DNA from: Promicromonospora umidemergens
GTDB taxonomy: Bacteria > Actinomycetota > Actinomycetes > Actinomycetales > Cellulomonadaceae
Direction: 5' to 3'
Assembly (NCBI RefSeq): GCF_024171995.1
Contig: NZ_JAMTCT010000002.1
Location: forward strand, 186,001-250,000
Length of the DNA stretch: 64,000 bases
A program made the position numbers and the translations under genes. Position 1 is the stretch's first letter. The number at the start of each line of letters is the position of its first letter. Below are positions 26,088-34,699 of this stretch, one piece after another. The notes below the pieces were generated by a model that was not told the origin of the DNA, did no database searches, and was given only the letters and a program-made list of their open reading frames with translations.

Positions 26088-27512
26088 TCAGCCGGCCGCC
26101 GTGGTGACGACGGAGTAGATCCCGAGCGCCATGATGGCGACAGCACTGACGACGAGCGCGACGTGGATGAAACGTCCTCCGCGCAGCTCCGGCTCGATGC
26201 GGCTGCGCAGGTAGAGCGCGGAGACCGCGACCGCGGCGAGGAAGATGCCGCCCGCGATGCCGCCGATCATGATCATCACCAGCGGCGAGTTGATCCAGAG
26301 GAAGGTCAGCAGCCACACGGTCGGCAGGGCGGCGATGAACACCCGCATCCACCGGTTGCGCGCGCGGCTGTCGGACCAGTCGAAGACGCCGACGATGGAC
26401 AGCGCGTTGGCCCAGGACCGCGACCACGACGGGATCGCCGCCCAGATCGTCGACCCGAGGGCCGCCAGCGCGCCGATCAGGAACACGATCCGGCCGGTCT
26501 CGCCGAAGACGCCCGCGAAGGTCTCGGACAGCGTCAGGATCATCTCGTTGCCCTCGGGGAACAGCCCCTGCGGGTGCAGGACCGCTGCCCCGAGGACGTA
26601 GAACGCCGCGGTCGAGACCGTGTAGATGACCCAGGAGACCAGCGCGTCCTTCTGCATGACGGCGATCCAGCCGCGAGCACGACGCCGGTACCCCTCGGAG
26701 CCGTCGTTCGGTCCGGACCACCGGGCGTACCCCTTCTCGAGGCACCAGTAGGTGTAGGCGGTGATCTCCTCCGACGCGACACCGGTCAGGCCGAACATCG
26801 TCAGGGCGATGCCGACGGCACCGATGGGCAGCTGGAGGCTGAGCCCGGAACCCAGGTCGCCCGCGGAGTAGGCGAAGTCGCTGAACGGCAGCGCGACGAC
26901 CACGAGGACCGTGACGACCACGAACGCCATGGTCAGGAAGGTGGCGACGTTCTCGATCAGCCCGTAGCGGTTCGCGATCAGGCTCGCGATCGCGATCACC
27001 GTCACGACGACCGCCCAGATCGCCATGGCGGCCGGCGAGAGCGGCCCGAGACCGAGGGGCAGGAGGATCGACAGGCCCGCGGCCATGCCGCCGATCAGGC
27101 CTCCGGTCTGGATCAGCTTGCTGATCGCCATCAGCGCCCACATGAGGAAGACCCAGCTGACCCGGCCGATCCGCGGCGGGACGCGGTTGTAGGCCTCCAT
27201 GCCGCCCTCGCCGGTGACGATGGAGTAGCGCGCCATCTCCATCTGGACGGCCACCTTGACGATGGTCGAGACGAACACCAGCCAGAGCAGCACGAAGCCC
27301 GCCTGGGCGCCGAGCGAGGTCGCGGTGATGAGCTCGCCCGCGCCGACGACGGAGGCGGAGACGATCAGGCCGGGCCCGAAGAACTTCGAGGAGGCACGCC
27401 AGCCGACGGGCGGCTCCTTCACCGCCGCGGCGTCCAGGGCGTACGGATCGCCGCTGACGAAGCGCTCGGGGGGTGTGTTCTCGACGTCGGAGTGAGGGGT
27501 GGGTGCGGTCAA
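26088..27512 (-). CDS. Diverged Nramp-family transporter
   Basis: A 474-residue membrane protein with about eleven hydrophobic helices. The overall pattern is Nramp: FFGPGLIVSASVVGAGELITATSLGAQAGF in helix 1 and GIALTMFGLTGVASEEITAYTYWCLEKGY in helix 6. The metal-binding DPGN of helix 1 and MPH of helix 6, which define manganese/iron Nramp transporters, are absent here (SASVVGAGE and GVASEE instead). The substrate is thus probably not a classic divalent transition metal. The start is TTG 27512, supported by AGGAG 6 bases upstream and no later plausible start. It stands alone, with the next gene upstream divided by 79 bases. Confidence 0.75.
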   Translation of the reverse strand: MTAPTPHSDVENTPPERFVSGDPYALDAAAVKEPPVGWRASSKFFGPGLIVSASVVGAGELITATSLGAQAGFVLLWLVFVSTIVKVAVQMEMARYSIVTGEGGMEAYNRVPPRIGRVSWVFLMWALMAISKLIQTGGLIGGMAAGLSILLPLGLGPLSPAAMAIWAVVVTVIAIASLIANRYGLIENVATFLTMAFVVVTVLVVVALPFSDFAYSAGDLGSGLSLQLPIGAVGIALTMFGLTGVASEEITAYTYWCLEKGYARWSGPNDGSEGYRRRARGWIAVMQKDALVSWVIYTVSTAAFYVLGAAVLHPQGLFPEGNEMILTLSETFAGVFGETGRIVFLIGALAALGSTIWAAIPSWSRSWANALSIVGVFDWSDSRARNRWMRVFIAALPTVWLLTFLWINSPLVMIMIGGIAGGIFLAAVAVSALYLRSRIEPELRGGRFIHVALVVSAVAIMALGIYSVVTTAAG

Positions 27513-27591
27513 CGGTGACTCCTGGTCGTGACGGGGCGCTCCGGTGCGCCGAGGGTGCCCAGCACCTTACCCCCGGATCACCCCCGGATTT

Positions 27592-29064
27592 TCACCCGCG
27601 ATGGTGCGGGTTAACGGAGCGACCCGCAGGCCGCGTACGCCGCCATCGCGCGGTGCGCACCGCGATGAGCAGGACGCCCACCGCCCCGGCGACCAGCACG
27701 AGCGTCGTCGCGGCAGGCCACAGCCCGAACGCGTCCACGGGCGTGGCCGGGTTGTCGCGGCCTGCCGTCAGCCCGAGGAAGAGGACCGCTGCCAGGACCG
27801 GCATGATGGCCTGCGGGAGCTGGCGCAGCGCGAACCGCCACACCGGGAAGCCCGCCCGGGAGCCCGCCCACTGCCGGCTCCGCAGGACGCCGCGAGCTCC
27901 GAGCCCGATCACGAGCACGGTGAGCCCGGCCAGGGTCAGGTCGATGATCGTCGCGGTCGGAGCCCCCGGATCGGGTGTCCGCCCCTCGGTGAGCTCGATG
28001 AGGCCGGTGCTGATCTCGAACGGGTGCTGGAACGTCGGCGTATAGCTGTCGAGCAGGACCACCACGCCGTACCCGCTCGACGGCACGAGATCGACGCGCG
28101 CGCTCCACCGGGTCAGGGAACCGTCGTGCCCCACCCGCGGCGGCTCGGCGGTAGACGTGTGCTGCCAGCCGAGCCCGTACGTCCCTGCGTTCGGCTGCAC
28201 CGTGTGGGACTCCTTCACGAGCTCGGCCGAGAGCAGCCGATCCCCCTGCTCGGTGGTCCCGCCGCGCTGCTGCATCCCCAGCCAGCGGGTCATGTCGCGC
28301 GCGGTGCTGACCACTCCCCCGGAGCCGACGACGCTGCCGGCCATCTCGGGGATCCGCAGGCTCGTCCCGTAGGCGGTCACATGGCCCTCGTCGAAGACCT
28401 CCGAGCCACCGGAGGTGACGAACCCGCGGGTGTCGTGCATGCCGAGCGGGGCGAAGACCTCGTCGTGCAGGTAGGCGTCGAACGCCTCTCCCGACACGAT
28501 CTCGACCAGGTACGCCAGGGTCCAGTAGTTCAGGTTGCTGTACCGGTAGGTGGCGCCCGGGGACGACGCGACCGTCAGCTGCGCGATGTGCCCGACGTCG
28601 TACGCCAGGTCGCCGGTGGCGGGCACGATCATCGGGTTCGGCAGGCCGGAGGTGTGGTCGAGCAGCATCCGCACGGTGATGTCGCCGGGATCGACCCCAC
28701 CCACGGAGAACGACGGCAGGTAGTCCGTGACGGGCCCGTCCAGCTCCACCAGGTCGCGGTCCACGAGCTGGAGGACGGCGAAGGCGGTGATGGACTTGGA
28801 CACCGAGGCGACGGGCATCGGGGTGTCGGCCGAGACACCGCCCGCGCCGCCGACCGTCACCGCCTCGCCGTCCTTGACCACCGCGTAGGCGGCCCCGGGC
28901 AGGCCGTGGCGGTCGACGTAGTCACCGACGTACGCGGCCGCCGGTTTGTCGAGGGCGGGGGCGTCGGTACTGGCGCGAGCGGGCGTCGACCAGGCCGTGA
29001 CCAGCAGGGAGACCCCGAGCACGGCGAGCAGACGGCGGATCCATGGCGAAGAGATGCGGTGCAC
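27592..29064 (-). CDS. Secreted serine hydrolase (class C beta-lactamase/PBP4* family) with C-terminal membrane helices
   Basis: A 490-residue protein. An N-terminal signal peptide (RRLLAVLGVSLLVTAWSTPARA) leads to a beta-lactamase-like domain, residues about 40-365: the catalytic SVSK tetrad (Ser87, Lys90), the YSNLNYW motif with Tyr, the LLDHTSGLP segment and HDG near residue 320. Residues about 375-470 hold three hydrophobic helices, so the catalytic domain is probably anchored on the outer face. Family members include D-aminopeptidases, esterases and cell-wall-related hydrolases; the substrate is unknown. The start is GTG 29064. Upstream, the next gene is divergent. Confidence 0.85.
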   Translation of the reverse strand: MHRISSPWIRRLLAVLGVSLLVTAWSTPARASTDAPALDKPAAAYVGDYVDRHGLPGAAYAVVKDGEAVTVGGAGGVSADTPMPVASVSKSITAFAVLQLVDRDLVELDGPVTDYLPSFSVGGVDPGDITVRMLLDHTSGLPNPMIVPATGDLAYDVGHIAQLTVASSPGATYRYSNLNYWTLAYLVEIVSGEAFDAYLHDEVFAPLGMHDTRGFVTSGGSEVFDEGHVTAYGTSLRIPEMAGSVVGSGGVVSTARDMTRWLGMQQRGGTTEQGDRLLSAELVKESHTVQPNAGTYGLGWQHTSTAEPPRVGHDGSLTRWSARVDLVPSSGYGVVVLLDSYTPTFQHPFEISTGLIELTEGRTPDPGAPTATIIDLTLAGLTVLVIGLGARGVLRSRQWAGSRAGFPVWRFALRQLPQAIMPVLAAVLFLGLTAGRDNPATPVDAFGLWPAATTLVLVAGAVGVLLIAVRTARWRRTRPAGRSVNPHHRG

Positions 29065-29156
29065 GGGCTTAACTTACGGTGACGGGCTCAGGGGGCCGTG
29101 CTGGGCTGGGCCGAACGGGTCGAGCCAGCGTTACATCGTCGGGCAGAATCGCGGCC

Positions 29157-30044
29157 ATGACCGAGGCGAACGAGATGATCGACGTCAGGCCAGGCTGGCA
29201 CATCGACCCCGACACGCTCGTCCCCGTGCTCGACGACGAGGCCGGGTTTCGGCAGGCCCATGCCGATGACCCGGCGGTCGAGGTGCTGATAGAACTCTGG
29301 TCGGGGCAGCCCGGCCGGGCGGCCGAGCTGCTCGAACCGCTCGTGTCCGACGACCCGACCTGGCGGCTGCGAGCACTTGCGGCGGACGTGATCGGCGCCC
29401 GGGGAAATCCGGCGGCGGCGATCACCGTCCTGGAGCAACTCGTCGAACAGCACCGGTACCAGCCGCCCGAGGGGATCCTCGCCCAGCATCTCGGGCTGGC
29501 CCACTACGCCGCCGCTGCCTTCCCCGCCGCCGCGTCGTGGTTCCGGCGGGCCCTGGACCTGAGCACCGAGCCCGGCGCGGACTCCGCCCTAGCCGGGTCG
29601 GGGCAGTTTCTGGATCGCGCCCTGGAGCGGGTTCCCGAGACCATCTCGCACACCCGCGCCTGGAGCTGGGGCGTCGCGTTCCTGTACGACCCGGTCCACG
29701 GCGACGTCGTCGACGTCGACCCTGACGTGCCGGTGACGACCACCCCGACAGGCCTGGACGTCATGGTGCGGCATGCGCAGGAATACGACTGGGCGAACGG
29801 ACAGGAAGGTCCCGCCGTCACGACCATGCACATCGCACGACCCGACAAGGACACCACGCCGCACCGCGCGGTCGTCGTCGAGGCAACGCTCGAGACCCCG
29901 ACCCGTTCACTCAGCATCGGTGACGCCGAGGGCCAGATCCTCGTACCGGTGCCAGCGGCACACACCCGGGTGGTCATCAGCCATGGCGACGCCGAATGGT
30001 GCTCCCCTGACCAGGTCTGGATCGACCTGTACGCCGGTACCTGA
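29157..30044 (+). CDS. Uncharacterised protein with TPR-like N-terminal half
   Basis: A 295-residue cytosolic-type protein. Residues about 40-150 form paired helices typical of tetratricopeptide repeats (VLIELWSGQPGRAAELLEPLV, WRLRALAADVIGARGNPAAAITVLEQLVEQ, HLGLAHYAAAAFPAAASWFRRALDL). The second half is beta-rich with many histidines and acidic residues and is not recognised. No signal peptide. Start ATG 29157 (MTEANEM) was chosen because the 26 codons upstream in frame are Gly/Arg-rich and unlike coding sequence. It is divergent from the serine hydrolase gene and followed by a DUF4241-type gene. Confidence 0.65.
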   Translation: MTEANEMIDVRPGWHIDPDTLVPVLDDEAGFRQAHADDPAVEVLIELWSGQPGRAAELLEPLVSDDPTWRLRALAADVIGARGNPAAAITVLEQLVEQHRYQPPEGILAQHLGLAHYAAAAFPAAASWFRRALDLSTEPGADSALAGSGQFLDRALERVPETISHTRAWSWGVAFLYDPVHGDVVDVDPDVPVTTTPTGLDVMVRHAQEYDWANGQEGPAVTTMHIARPDKDTTPHRAVVVEATLETPTRSLSIGDAEGQILVPVPAAHTRVVISHGDAEWCSPDQVWIDLYAGT

Positions 30045-30248
30045 ACAACCCCTCTGGGAAGCGCGACGCCGACCTGTGGCTATGGGGACCTGGGGGCACC
30101 GCGGACCGGTACGACGTCCGTTCTCAGCCAGCGCCGCGGTTCGAGCCCGGCGCCATGGTCGCCACCGGTCGCCCGAGTTGCACAGTTCCGACCCATGAAA
30201 ATGAGCGGCGGTCACGGCTGAGGACGATCGTGGTCATGTGTTCGGTCC

Positions 30249-31556
30249 TTGTCGGCACCTTTCGTGCTGGCGGCCGTACTCCCTGCCGTCAGCGACGCCG
30301 CCCGCGCCAGGTTCGGTTGGAGCAATGCCGGGGCACCCGGCCAGAACCCGTCGCACCCGGTCTTCCCGGAGATTCCTGATTCGCCCGGTGGGGAGCCCTG
30401 CGCAGCAGAGCGGCGTCCGGTGCCCACGGGGCTGGCCGCGACATACGCGCTGGGCTGGGACGACGGTCTGGTCGGCACCCTAAACCCTGCGCAGGCGCGC
30501 GATCGGGACACGGCCGGGCTCCCCTACGTGGCCGTGCTGCACACGAAGGGAGACGCACGGGGCGTGATCCGCGTCGCCTGGGACGAGCGCCGTGCGGAGG
30601 TCGACGTGCTCGACGACGCGGGCCACGTCACCTCCAGGGACGCGTTCCGGGTCGACGACGAGTCGCTCTTCCTGCTGCCCCACACCGACGGTGAGCCGAT
30701 CACGGGCACGACCTCCGAGGAGCACATGGTGCGGACGGTGGCCTACGGGCGGGACGGTCGAGCGGCCTGCGTTCTGGACTACGGGGGCTCGTTCCAGACG
30801 CCCGACGATATCTCCCGGCCGCGTGCTGACCGTCCCGACTTCGGCTCCTGGCACGACGTGCTCGCCATCGCAGGTATCAAGGGCGCGGACCTGTCCGGCA
30901 CGGTCGGAACACCTACGCTCCCGAACAATGACGACGGCGTCCCGTGGGCACCGGGTCATCCGCTGCGCCCCGGTGACCTGGAGGCGATGTTCACGCCGGG
31001 TGCGCGTGCCCGGGAGTCCGGCGACCCCGTGGAGATCGAGCTGGTCGACGCCGGCAAGCTCCGGCTCCCCTCCGTCCGGCTCCTGGCCACCGACCCGGAC
31101 TACCTGACGCAGGAGCTCCCCGCCTGGGAAGGAGCGCTGACGGCGCGGGTCGCACCGGGCACCTACCCCGTGGAGCTGAGCATCGCCCAGAACCTGGCAA
31201 ACGACTGGGAGACGGTCGCGGGCGCCCGCATCGTCGTGTCCGACGAGCCCGTCGAGTCCTGGGAGCTCGGACTGCGCAAGGACCAGCACGAGATCGACCT
31301 CGACGACGGGGAGTTCTACGGGGTCAGCGTCGACACGGGCACTGCGTCGTTCACCGATGTCGAGGCGATCCCCGCCGTGGCGGAACCTGCCCGGGAGGTC
31401 TCGGCCGCCCTGGAGGGCTGGCACGGAACCGTCGACGACGGCGGTCTGGTGATGTGGCACGCCGGATACGGCGACGGGTCATACCCCGTGCGGGTGGGAC
31501 GTGACCGCGACGGCGCGGTAACGGCCTTCGTCGCCGACATGCTGATCCTCGACTGA
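30249..31556 (+). CDS. DUF4241-like protein, N-terminus uncertain
   Basis: About 435 residues if translation begins at the TTG at 30249; no ATG or GTG precedes it in frame. The C-terminal part (about 320-435) fits DUF4241: GEFYGVSVDTGTASFTDVEA, then WHAGYGDGSYPVRVGRDRDGAVTAFVADM, which corresponds to the family's GDGxYPxYxGYDxxG motif. The first 25 residues (FVLAAVLPAVSDA) are hydrophobic, and an ATG in another frame 13 bases upstream (30236) would begin with MCSVLVG, so either a weak secretion signal or a frameshift near the start is possible. The middle is an unrecognised beta-rich region. Function unknown; DUF4241 proteins often sit in variable regions. Confidence 0.6.
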   Translation: MSAPFVLAAVLPAVSDAARARFGWSNAGAPGQNPSHPVFPEIPDSPGGEPCAAERRPVPTGLAATYALGWDDGLVGTLNPAQARDRDTAGLPYVAVLHTKGDARGVIRVAWDERRAEVDVLDDAGHVTSRDAFRVDDESLFLLPHTDGEPITGTTSEEHMVRTVAYGRDGRAACVLDYGGSFQTPDDISRPRADRPDFGSWHDVLAIAGIKGADLSGTVGTPTLPNNDDGVPWAPGHPLRPGDLEAMFTPGARARESGDPVEIELVDAGKLRLPSVRLLATDPDYLTQELPAWEGALTARVAPGTYPVELSIAQNLANDWETVAGARIVVSDEPVESWELGLRKDQHEIDLDDGEFYGVSVDTGTASFTDVEAIPAVAEPAREVSAALEGWHGTVDDGGLVMWHAGYGDGSYPVRVGRDRDGAVTAFVADMLILD

Positions 31557-31672
31557 CCGGGCGAGACGACGGTGGCCCTTTTCACCAGCAGCCCTTGCCT
31601 CTGTAACAGAGTGCCAGTTCCGAAATAGTCCGGACCAACCGACGACCGGAATCTCTCCGAGGCGCACCTCAG

Positions 31673-32191
31673 CTACAAGTGCCCGTAGAGACGTTTTGCC
31701 ACGCAGAATCCCTCCTCAACTCTGATGGCATTATAGAATCCCTGAAGGGCACTCAGCCCGTCGCGCATGGACTCCAAGACACGGCCAGGGACCGCTTCCA
31801 CAAATTCGCGCATTGAGTCATTCGGGTAAGAGTGCTCAAACTGGCCGACCACCTGCTCGCCGTTACGCACGCTCAACTGTTCGAATGTTACGCCGCTTAG
31901 CTCCTCGCGGACCATAACCACCTCCCGTGATTTGAGCAGCATAAGAAGTTGCATCGGCTCATTGAGCGCAATTGTCTTGCCACCAAGGATGGCATTTCCG
32001 AGCGGAGGAAACGTCGAATACTGGTCACCAGTAAGGAAGAGATTCAGTGTCGGCCATGAACTGGCGAAACCACGCGACAAGCGTTCCGACACGCCGTCTC
32101 TCACGGAGGCGAGTATCGGCTCCAACACTGCGACTCCGCCCGACATTTCACTTCCACTGACCTCAACAAGGCACAACTCCGCATTCATCAT
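31673..32191 (-). CDS. Hypothetical protein, lower-GC orphan (possible immunity protein)
   Basis: A 172-residue cytosolic-type protein that I do not recognise. It mixes beta strands (CLVEVSGSEM, QYSTFPPLGNAILGGKTIAL) with a long C-terminal helical half (DSMREFVEAVPGRVLESMRDGLSALQGFYNAI). Base composition is clearly lower in GC than the flanking genes, suggesting transfer. Its ATG overlaps (ATGA) the stop of the short frame upstream, so they were translated together. Size, lack of signal and position in a decayed toxin island fit an immunity or antitoxin-like protein, but that is inference only. Confidence 0.55.
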   Translation of the reverse strand: MMNAELCLVEVSGSEMSGGVAVLEPILASVRDGVSERLSRGFASSWPTLNLFLTGDQYSTFPPLGNAILGGKTIALNEPMQLLMLLKSREVVMVREELSGVTFEQLSVRNGEQVVGQFEHSYPNDSMREFVEAVPGRVLESMRDGLSALQGFYNAIRVEEGFCVAKRLYGHL

Positions 32192-32491
32192 GCTCGAACT
32201 CCCTTCCAGAAGCTAGAGAACCCATACACCTTTTGATCGCCCACGAGGAGCACACAAAGACCATGGGCAGGAATCGTCAGCCGTCGGATTGGCGCATCGA
32301 CACTCTCGCACCGGATGTGATCCAAAACGGACCGTGCGTCCGCCCGAGCGATTGATTCAATGACAGAGAGGACCGGCGGTGCCGCTACCCGAAGAGTGGG
32401 GAACGGAGAACGTGACCTACAGTGCCAGTCGAGATCGCGATCCGCGAATGCCGTAGCAACAAGTCACAGTCCGCCTCTTCTCAGGTTTCAT
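32188..32491 (-). pseudogene. Small gene with probable frameshift, coupled to the 172-residue orphan
   Basis: From an ATG at 32491 (preceded by GGGGG) the frame begins MKPEKRRTV and stops early. Shifting one base after about codon 9 opens a continuous frame to the TGA at 32188-32190 with protein-like sequence (ATAFADRDLDWHC, VLSVIESIARADARSVLDHIR, LTIPAHGLCVLLVGDQKVYGF). Together they would give about 100 residues. The stop overlaps the next start as ATGA, which supports a once-functional gene. No family recognised. A sequencing error rather than decay could explain the shift. Confidence 0.45.
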
Positions 32492-32524
32492 ACCGCCCCC
32501 TGCAACGGTCTGCTACGCGAGTCG

Positions 32525-33715
32525 TTACGCGCTTTCCGGATCATGAATCGTCACTCCTGGGACCACCGCCGGACTTATCCGTCCAACGCTCGCAATCCAA
32601 TCGTCCCAAGCAGCAGGGTCCGTGGGCTGACCATCAGCCTCAAGCGCTGTGTCCCCTTCCACCCCACCTGCTTTTCCTGCTGTGTGAGCTTCCCGCTCGC
32701 CGCGGGCGGTGATCGGGACCCGGCGGGCGACCAGCCGCAGCCCGGTCGGCCACCCGTTCTTGGTGATCCGCCCGTTCAGACCGGTCAGCTCGGCCACGTC
32801 GCCGTACTGGTCGAACCCGCCCTCGGGCAGCTTCTGGCTACGGATCGTGCCGTCCTGGTCGAGGTAGGGCTCCCACGCTGTCTCGGGCAGCGCGGCGATG
32901 GCGTCCTCGTCGGCCCGTGTGATCGCCCACCCGATCGTGAAGACGACCTGACGGCGGGTGGTGTTCAAGCCGATCAGGTGCTCCACGCTCTCGTGCGACG
33001 CGCCGGCGCCGTCGATCCGCACCAGCACACGGGAGTAGCCGCCGGTATCGGGCAGCTGGGCGAACGCTTCGTCCAGCACGAGGACGTGGTCGGCGGCGGT
33101 ATCCGACCCGGCGTTCCCGTTCCTCAGCAGGCATCGCAGGTTCTCCCCGGTGTTCGTGCACCCCGTCAGCAGCGGATGATGACCGTACCCGCCCTTGAAG
33201 TGCCCGGCCGCGCCCTCCTTGTCGGAGTGGGCCTCGACGATCGTGGCGTCCACGTCCACCAGCACCCACCCCACCAACGGTTTGCCCGTCACGGTCACCG
33301 TCGGGAAACCCTGGGTGCGGGCGGCGAGCATCGCCCAGACCTTCTTGCGTGCACGAGCCCGCTCCCGCGCGACCCGGACCGCGACCCGGACCGCGACGCG
33401 GTCACCACCCATCTCCTGCAACGTGCGCCACACCGTCGTGCCCGACCCCGTGATCCCGAACGTGTCGCGGTGATGGGCCAGCAGTGCCTCGACCTGGGAA
33501 AAGTTCGTCGCCCCACCCACGATCACCACCGCGGCAGCCGAGACCACGACCCCGCGGTCGAGCTTGTCGCCCCGACCCGCACGGAACGCGTTGGCCAGAC
33601 CCGTGGTCAGGCCCGCGATATCGGCCATCTTGCGCGGCAGGACCAGCCCCGCATACCCGACCAGGCCCCGCCCGTCGGCGGCGACTTCCAGACCCGTGTC
33701 CCAAGAGATAGTCAT
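32525..33715 (-). pseudogene. IS1380-family transposase, truncated and joined to foreign 3' sequence
   Basis: From ATG 33715 (MTISWDTGLEV) about 340 residues match IS1380-type DDE transposases: AVVIVGGATNFSQVEALLAH, LVDVDATIVEAHSDKEGAAGHFKGGYGHHPLL (first catalytic aspartate region), VLVRIDGAGASHESVEHL (second) and TIGWAITRADEDAIAAL. The C-terminal quarter with the last acidic residue is absent; after RITKNGWPTGLRLVARRVP the frame runs into about 60 unrelated residues ending TIHDPESA. The element therefore ends inside this frame near 32690 and is almost certainly inactive. Terminal inverted repeats were not identified. Confidence 0.8.
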
Positions 33716-33722
33716 ACCCACC

Positions 33723-33795
33723 GAAAAGGTGCTCCGTCCCTGCAGTGAAGATGCGATCTCGACAATCACATCCTCCCCAGTCAGAGCACCTTTTC
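33723..33795. repeat. 12-base perfect inverted repeat upstream of the transposase start
   Basis: GAAAAGGTGCTC at 33723-33734 is complemented exactly at 33784-33795, separated by 49 bases, just before the transposase ATG. It could be part of the element's regulatory end (transposase promoter or a leader hairpin) or the insertion-element terminus itself; only one end of the element is present, so this cannot be settled. Confidence 0.5.
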
Positions 33796-33809
33796 CCTAC
33801 CTTGACCCC

Positions 33810-34004
33810 TCACACAGCCGAATATCCGAGGTCAGCCGCAGCGCGATGATCAACGCGCTATGCGCCCCGGCCGACCGCGCCAACGCGCTACTGAAGGCCA
33901 CCTGGCCCGCACTACGCCGCGTCACCCTCGACTCCTGGCGCATCACCGAGATCACCGCTGCCGCCCTCGTCCTGCTCCACCTTCAACGACCCATCACCGA
34001 ATGA
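33810..34004 (+). pseudogene. IS5-type transposase, C-terminal remnant
   Basis: Sixty or so in-frame residues ending at TGA 34002-34004 include ADRANALLKATWPALRRVTL and WRITEITAAALVLLHLQ, the characteristic C-terminus of actinobacterial IS5-family DDE transposases. The rest of the element is missing; the remnant is directly abutted on the left by the IS1380-type element. It shows that the area was a repeated insertion target. Confidence 0.7.
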
Positions 34005-34104
34005 GGCGAGAAAACCTCAGTCTCTCGCGTGTCCACTACTCGGGGGGAACTCCCGCCGCCTGACTGGCTAAGCGGTATTGCGGTCGTGCCTCGGGTGGCA
34101 ACTC

Positions 34105-34151
34105 AGGGTCGGGTAGCCGGGAGGGGTCTCACCTCCCGGCTACCCGACCCT
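34105..34151. terminator. 20-base-pair perfect hairpin
   Basis: AGGGTCGGGTAGCCGGGAGG at 34105-34124 is exactly complemented at 34132-34151 around the 7-base loop GGTCTCA. It lies between convergent sequences (IS5 remnant and zinc-ribbon gene) and would terminate transcription of the latter, 59 bases after its stop. The arms are unusually long and perfect for a terminator, and no T-run follows. Confidence 0.65.
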
Positions 34152-34209
34152 GCGGCGGACTCAGACCGCAACTACACCCTCAATCCGGATGAGCCGCGAA
34201 TGATCGAGG

Positions 34210-34689
34210 CTAGGGAATCGGCGAATCCGCGACGACCCGGACGATTTCCGCCACATACGGCCTTAGCGCCTGGCCGCAAGCCGGACAAGATTTCACCCAC
34301 CTATGCGCACGCAATCTCTCGGGCGTCACAAACGGATTTCCCGTGTCAGGAACCGCAACTCGAATCTTGAGCCCACAGGACCCGCACCGTGCCCACCGGC
34401 ACTCAACGACTAGTGCCCGCCCCAGGCGTTCTCCGATCTCACCACCCCCGCGAATAGAATTGTCTAGCCCGTCGAGATCTGTACCGTCAGACCAGTGAAG
34501 GAACGAATAGACGCCCGCAGCAGATCCACTGCGCGCCCAGAGCAGGGCTCTTCGCATTCTTGGATGGGCGGAAAGGTCGTTGTCATCGTCGCGATCAAAT
34601 TGCGGAAGATCTTCACCGCCTTCAATCCGGTCCAGCGAAGTCAAATACCATACCTCACGGCCGTCAAGAATCGCCAGGTAGCCCGTCAT
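34210..34689 (-). CDS. Zinc-ribbon protein, candidate immunity protein
   Basis: A 159-residue cytosolic-type protein from ATG 34689. The N-terminal half is unrecognised (YLAILDGREVWYLTSLDRIEG, RALLWARSGSAAGVYSFLHW). The C-terminal half has a zinc ribbon: CGSCG near residue 100 and CPACG near residue 136. The start is 10 bases after the stop of the toxin-like frame, with a GAGGAG ribosome site overlapping that stop, so it was expressed together with the toxin. GC is lower than in flanking housekeeping genes. Toxin-then-immunity order in polymorphic toxin loci makes an immunity role likely; the family itself was not recognised. Confidence 0.6.
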   Translation of the reverse strand: MTGYLAILDGREVWYLTSLDRIEGGEDLPQFDRDDDNDLSAHPRMRRALLWARSGSAAGVYSFLHWSDGTDLDGLDNSIRGGGEIGERLGRALVVECRWARCGSCGLKIRVAVPDTGNPFVTPERLRAHRWVKSCPACGQALRPYVAEIVRVVADSPIP

Positions 34690-34699
34690 GCAACACTCC

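Noticed and set aside
30145-30175. GGTTCGAGCCC segment resembling a tRNA T-loop
   Set aside because: The flanking bases do not pair as a T-stem and no acceptor, D or anticodon arms are visible upstream, so it is neither a tRNA nor a convincing attachment-site remnant.
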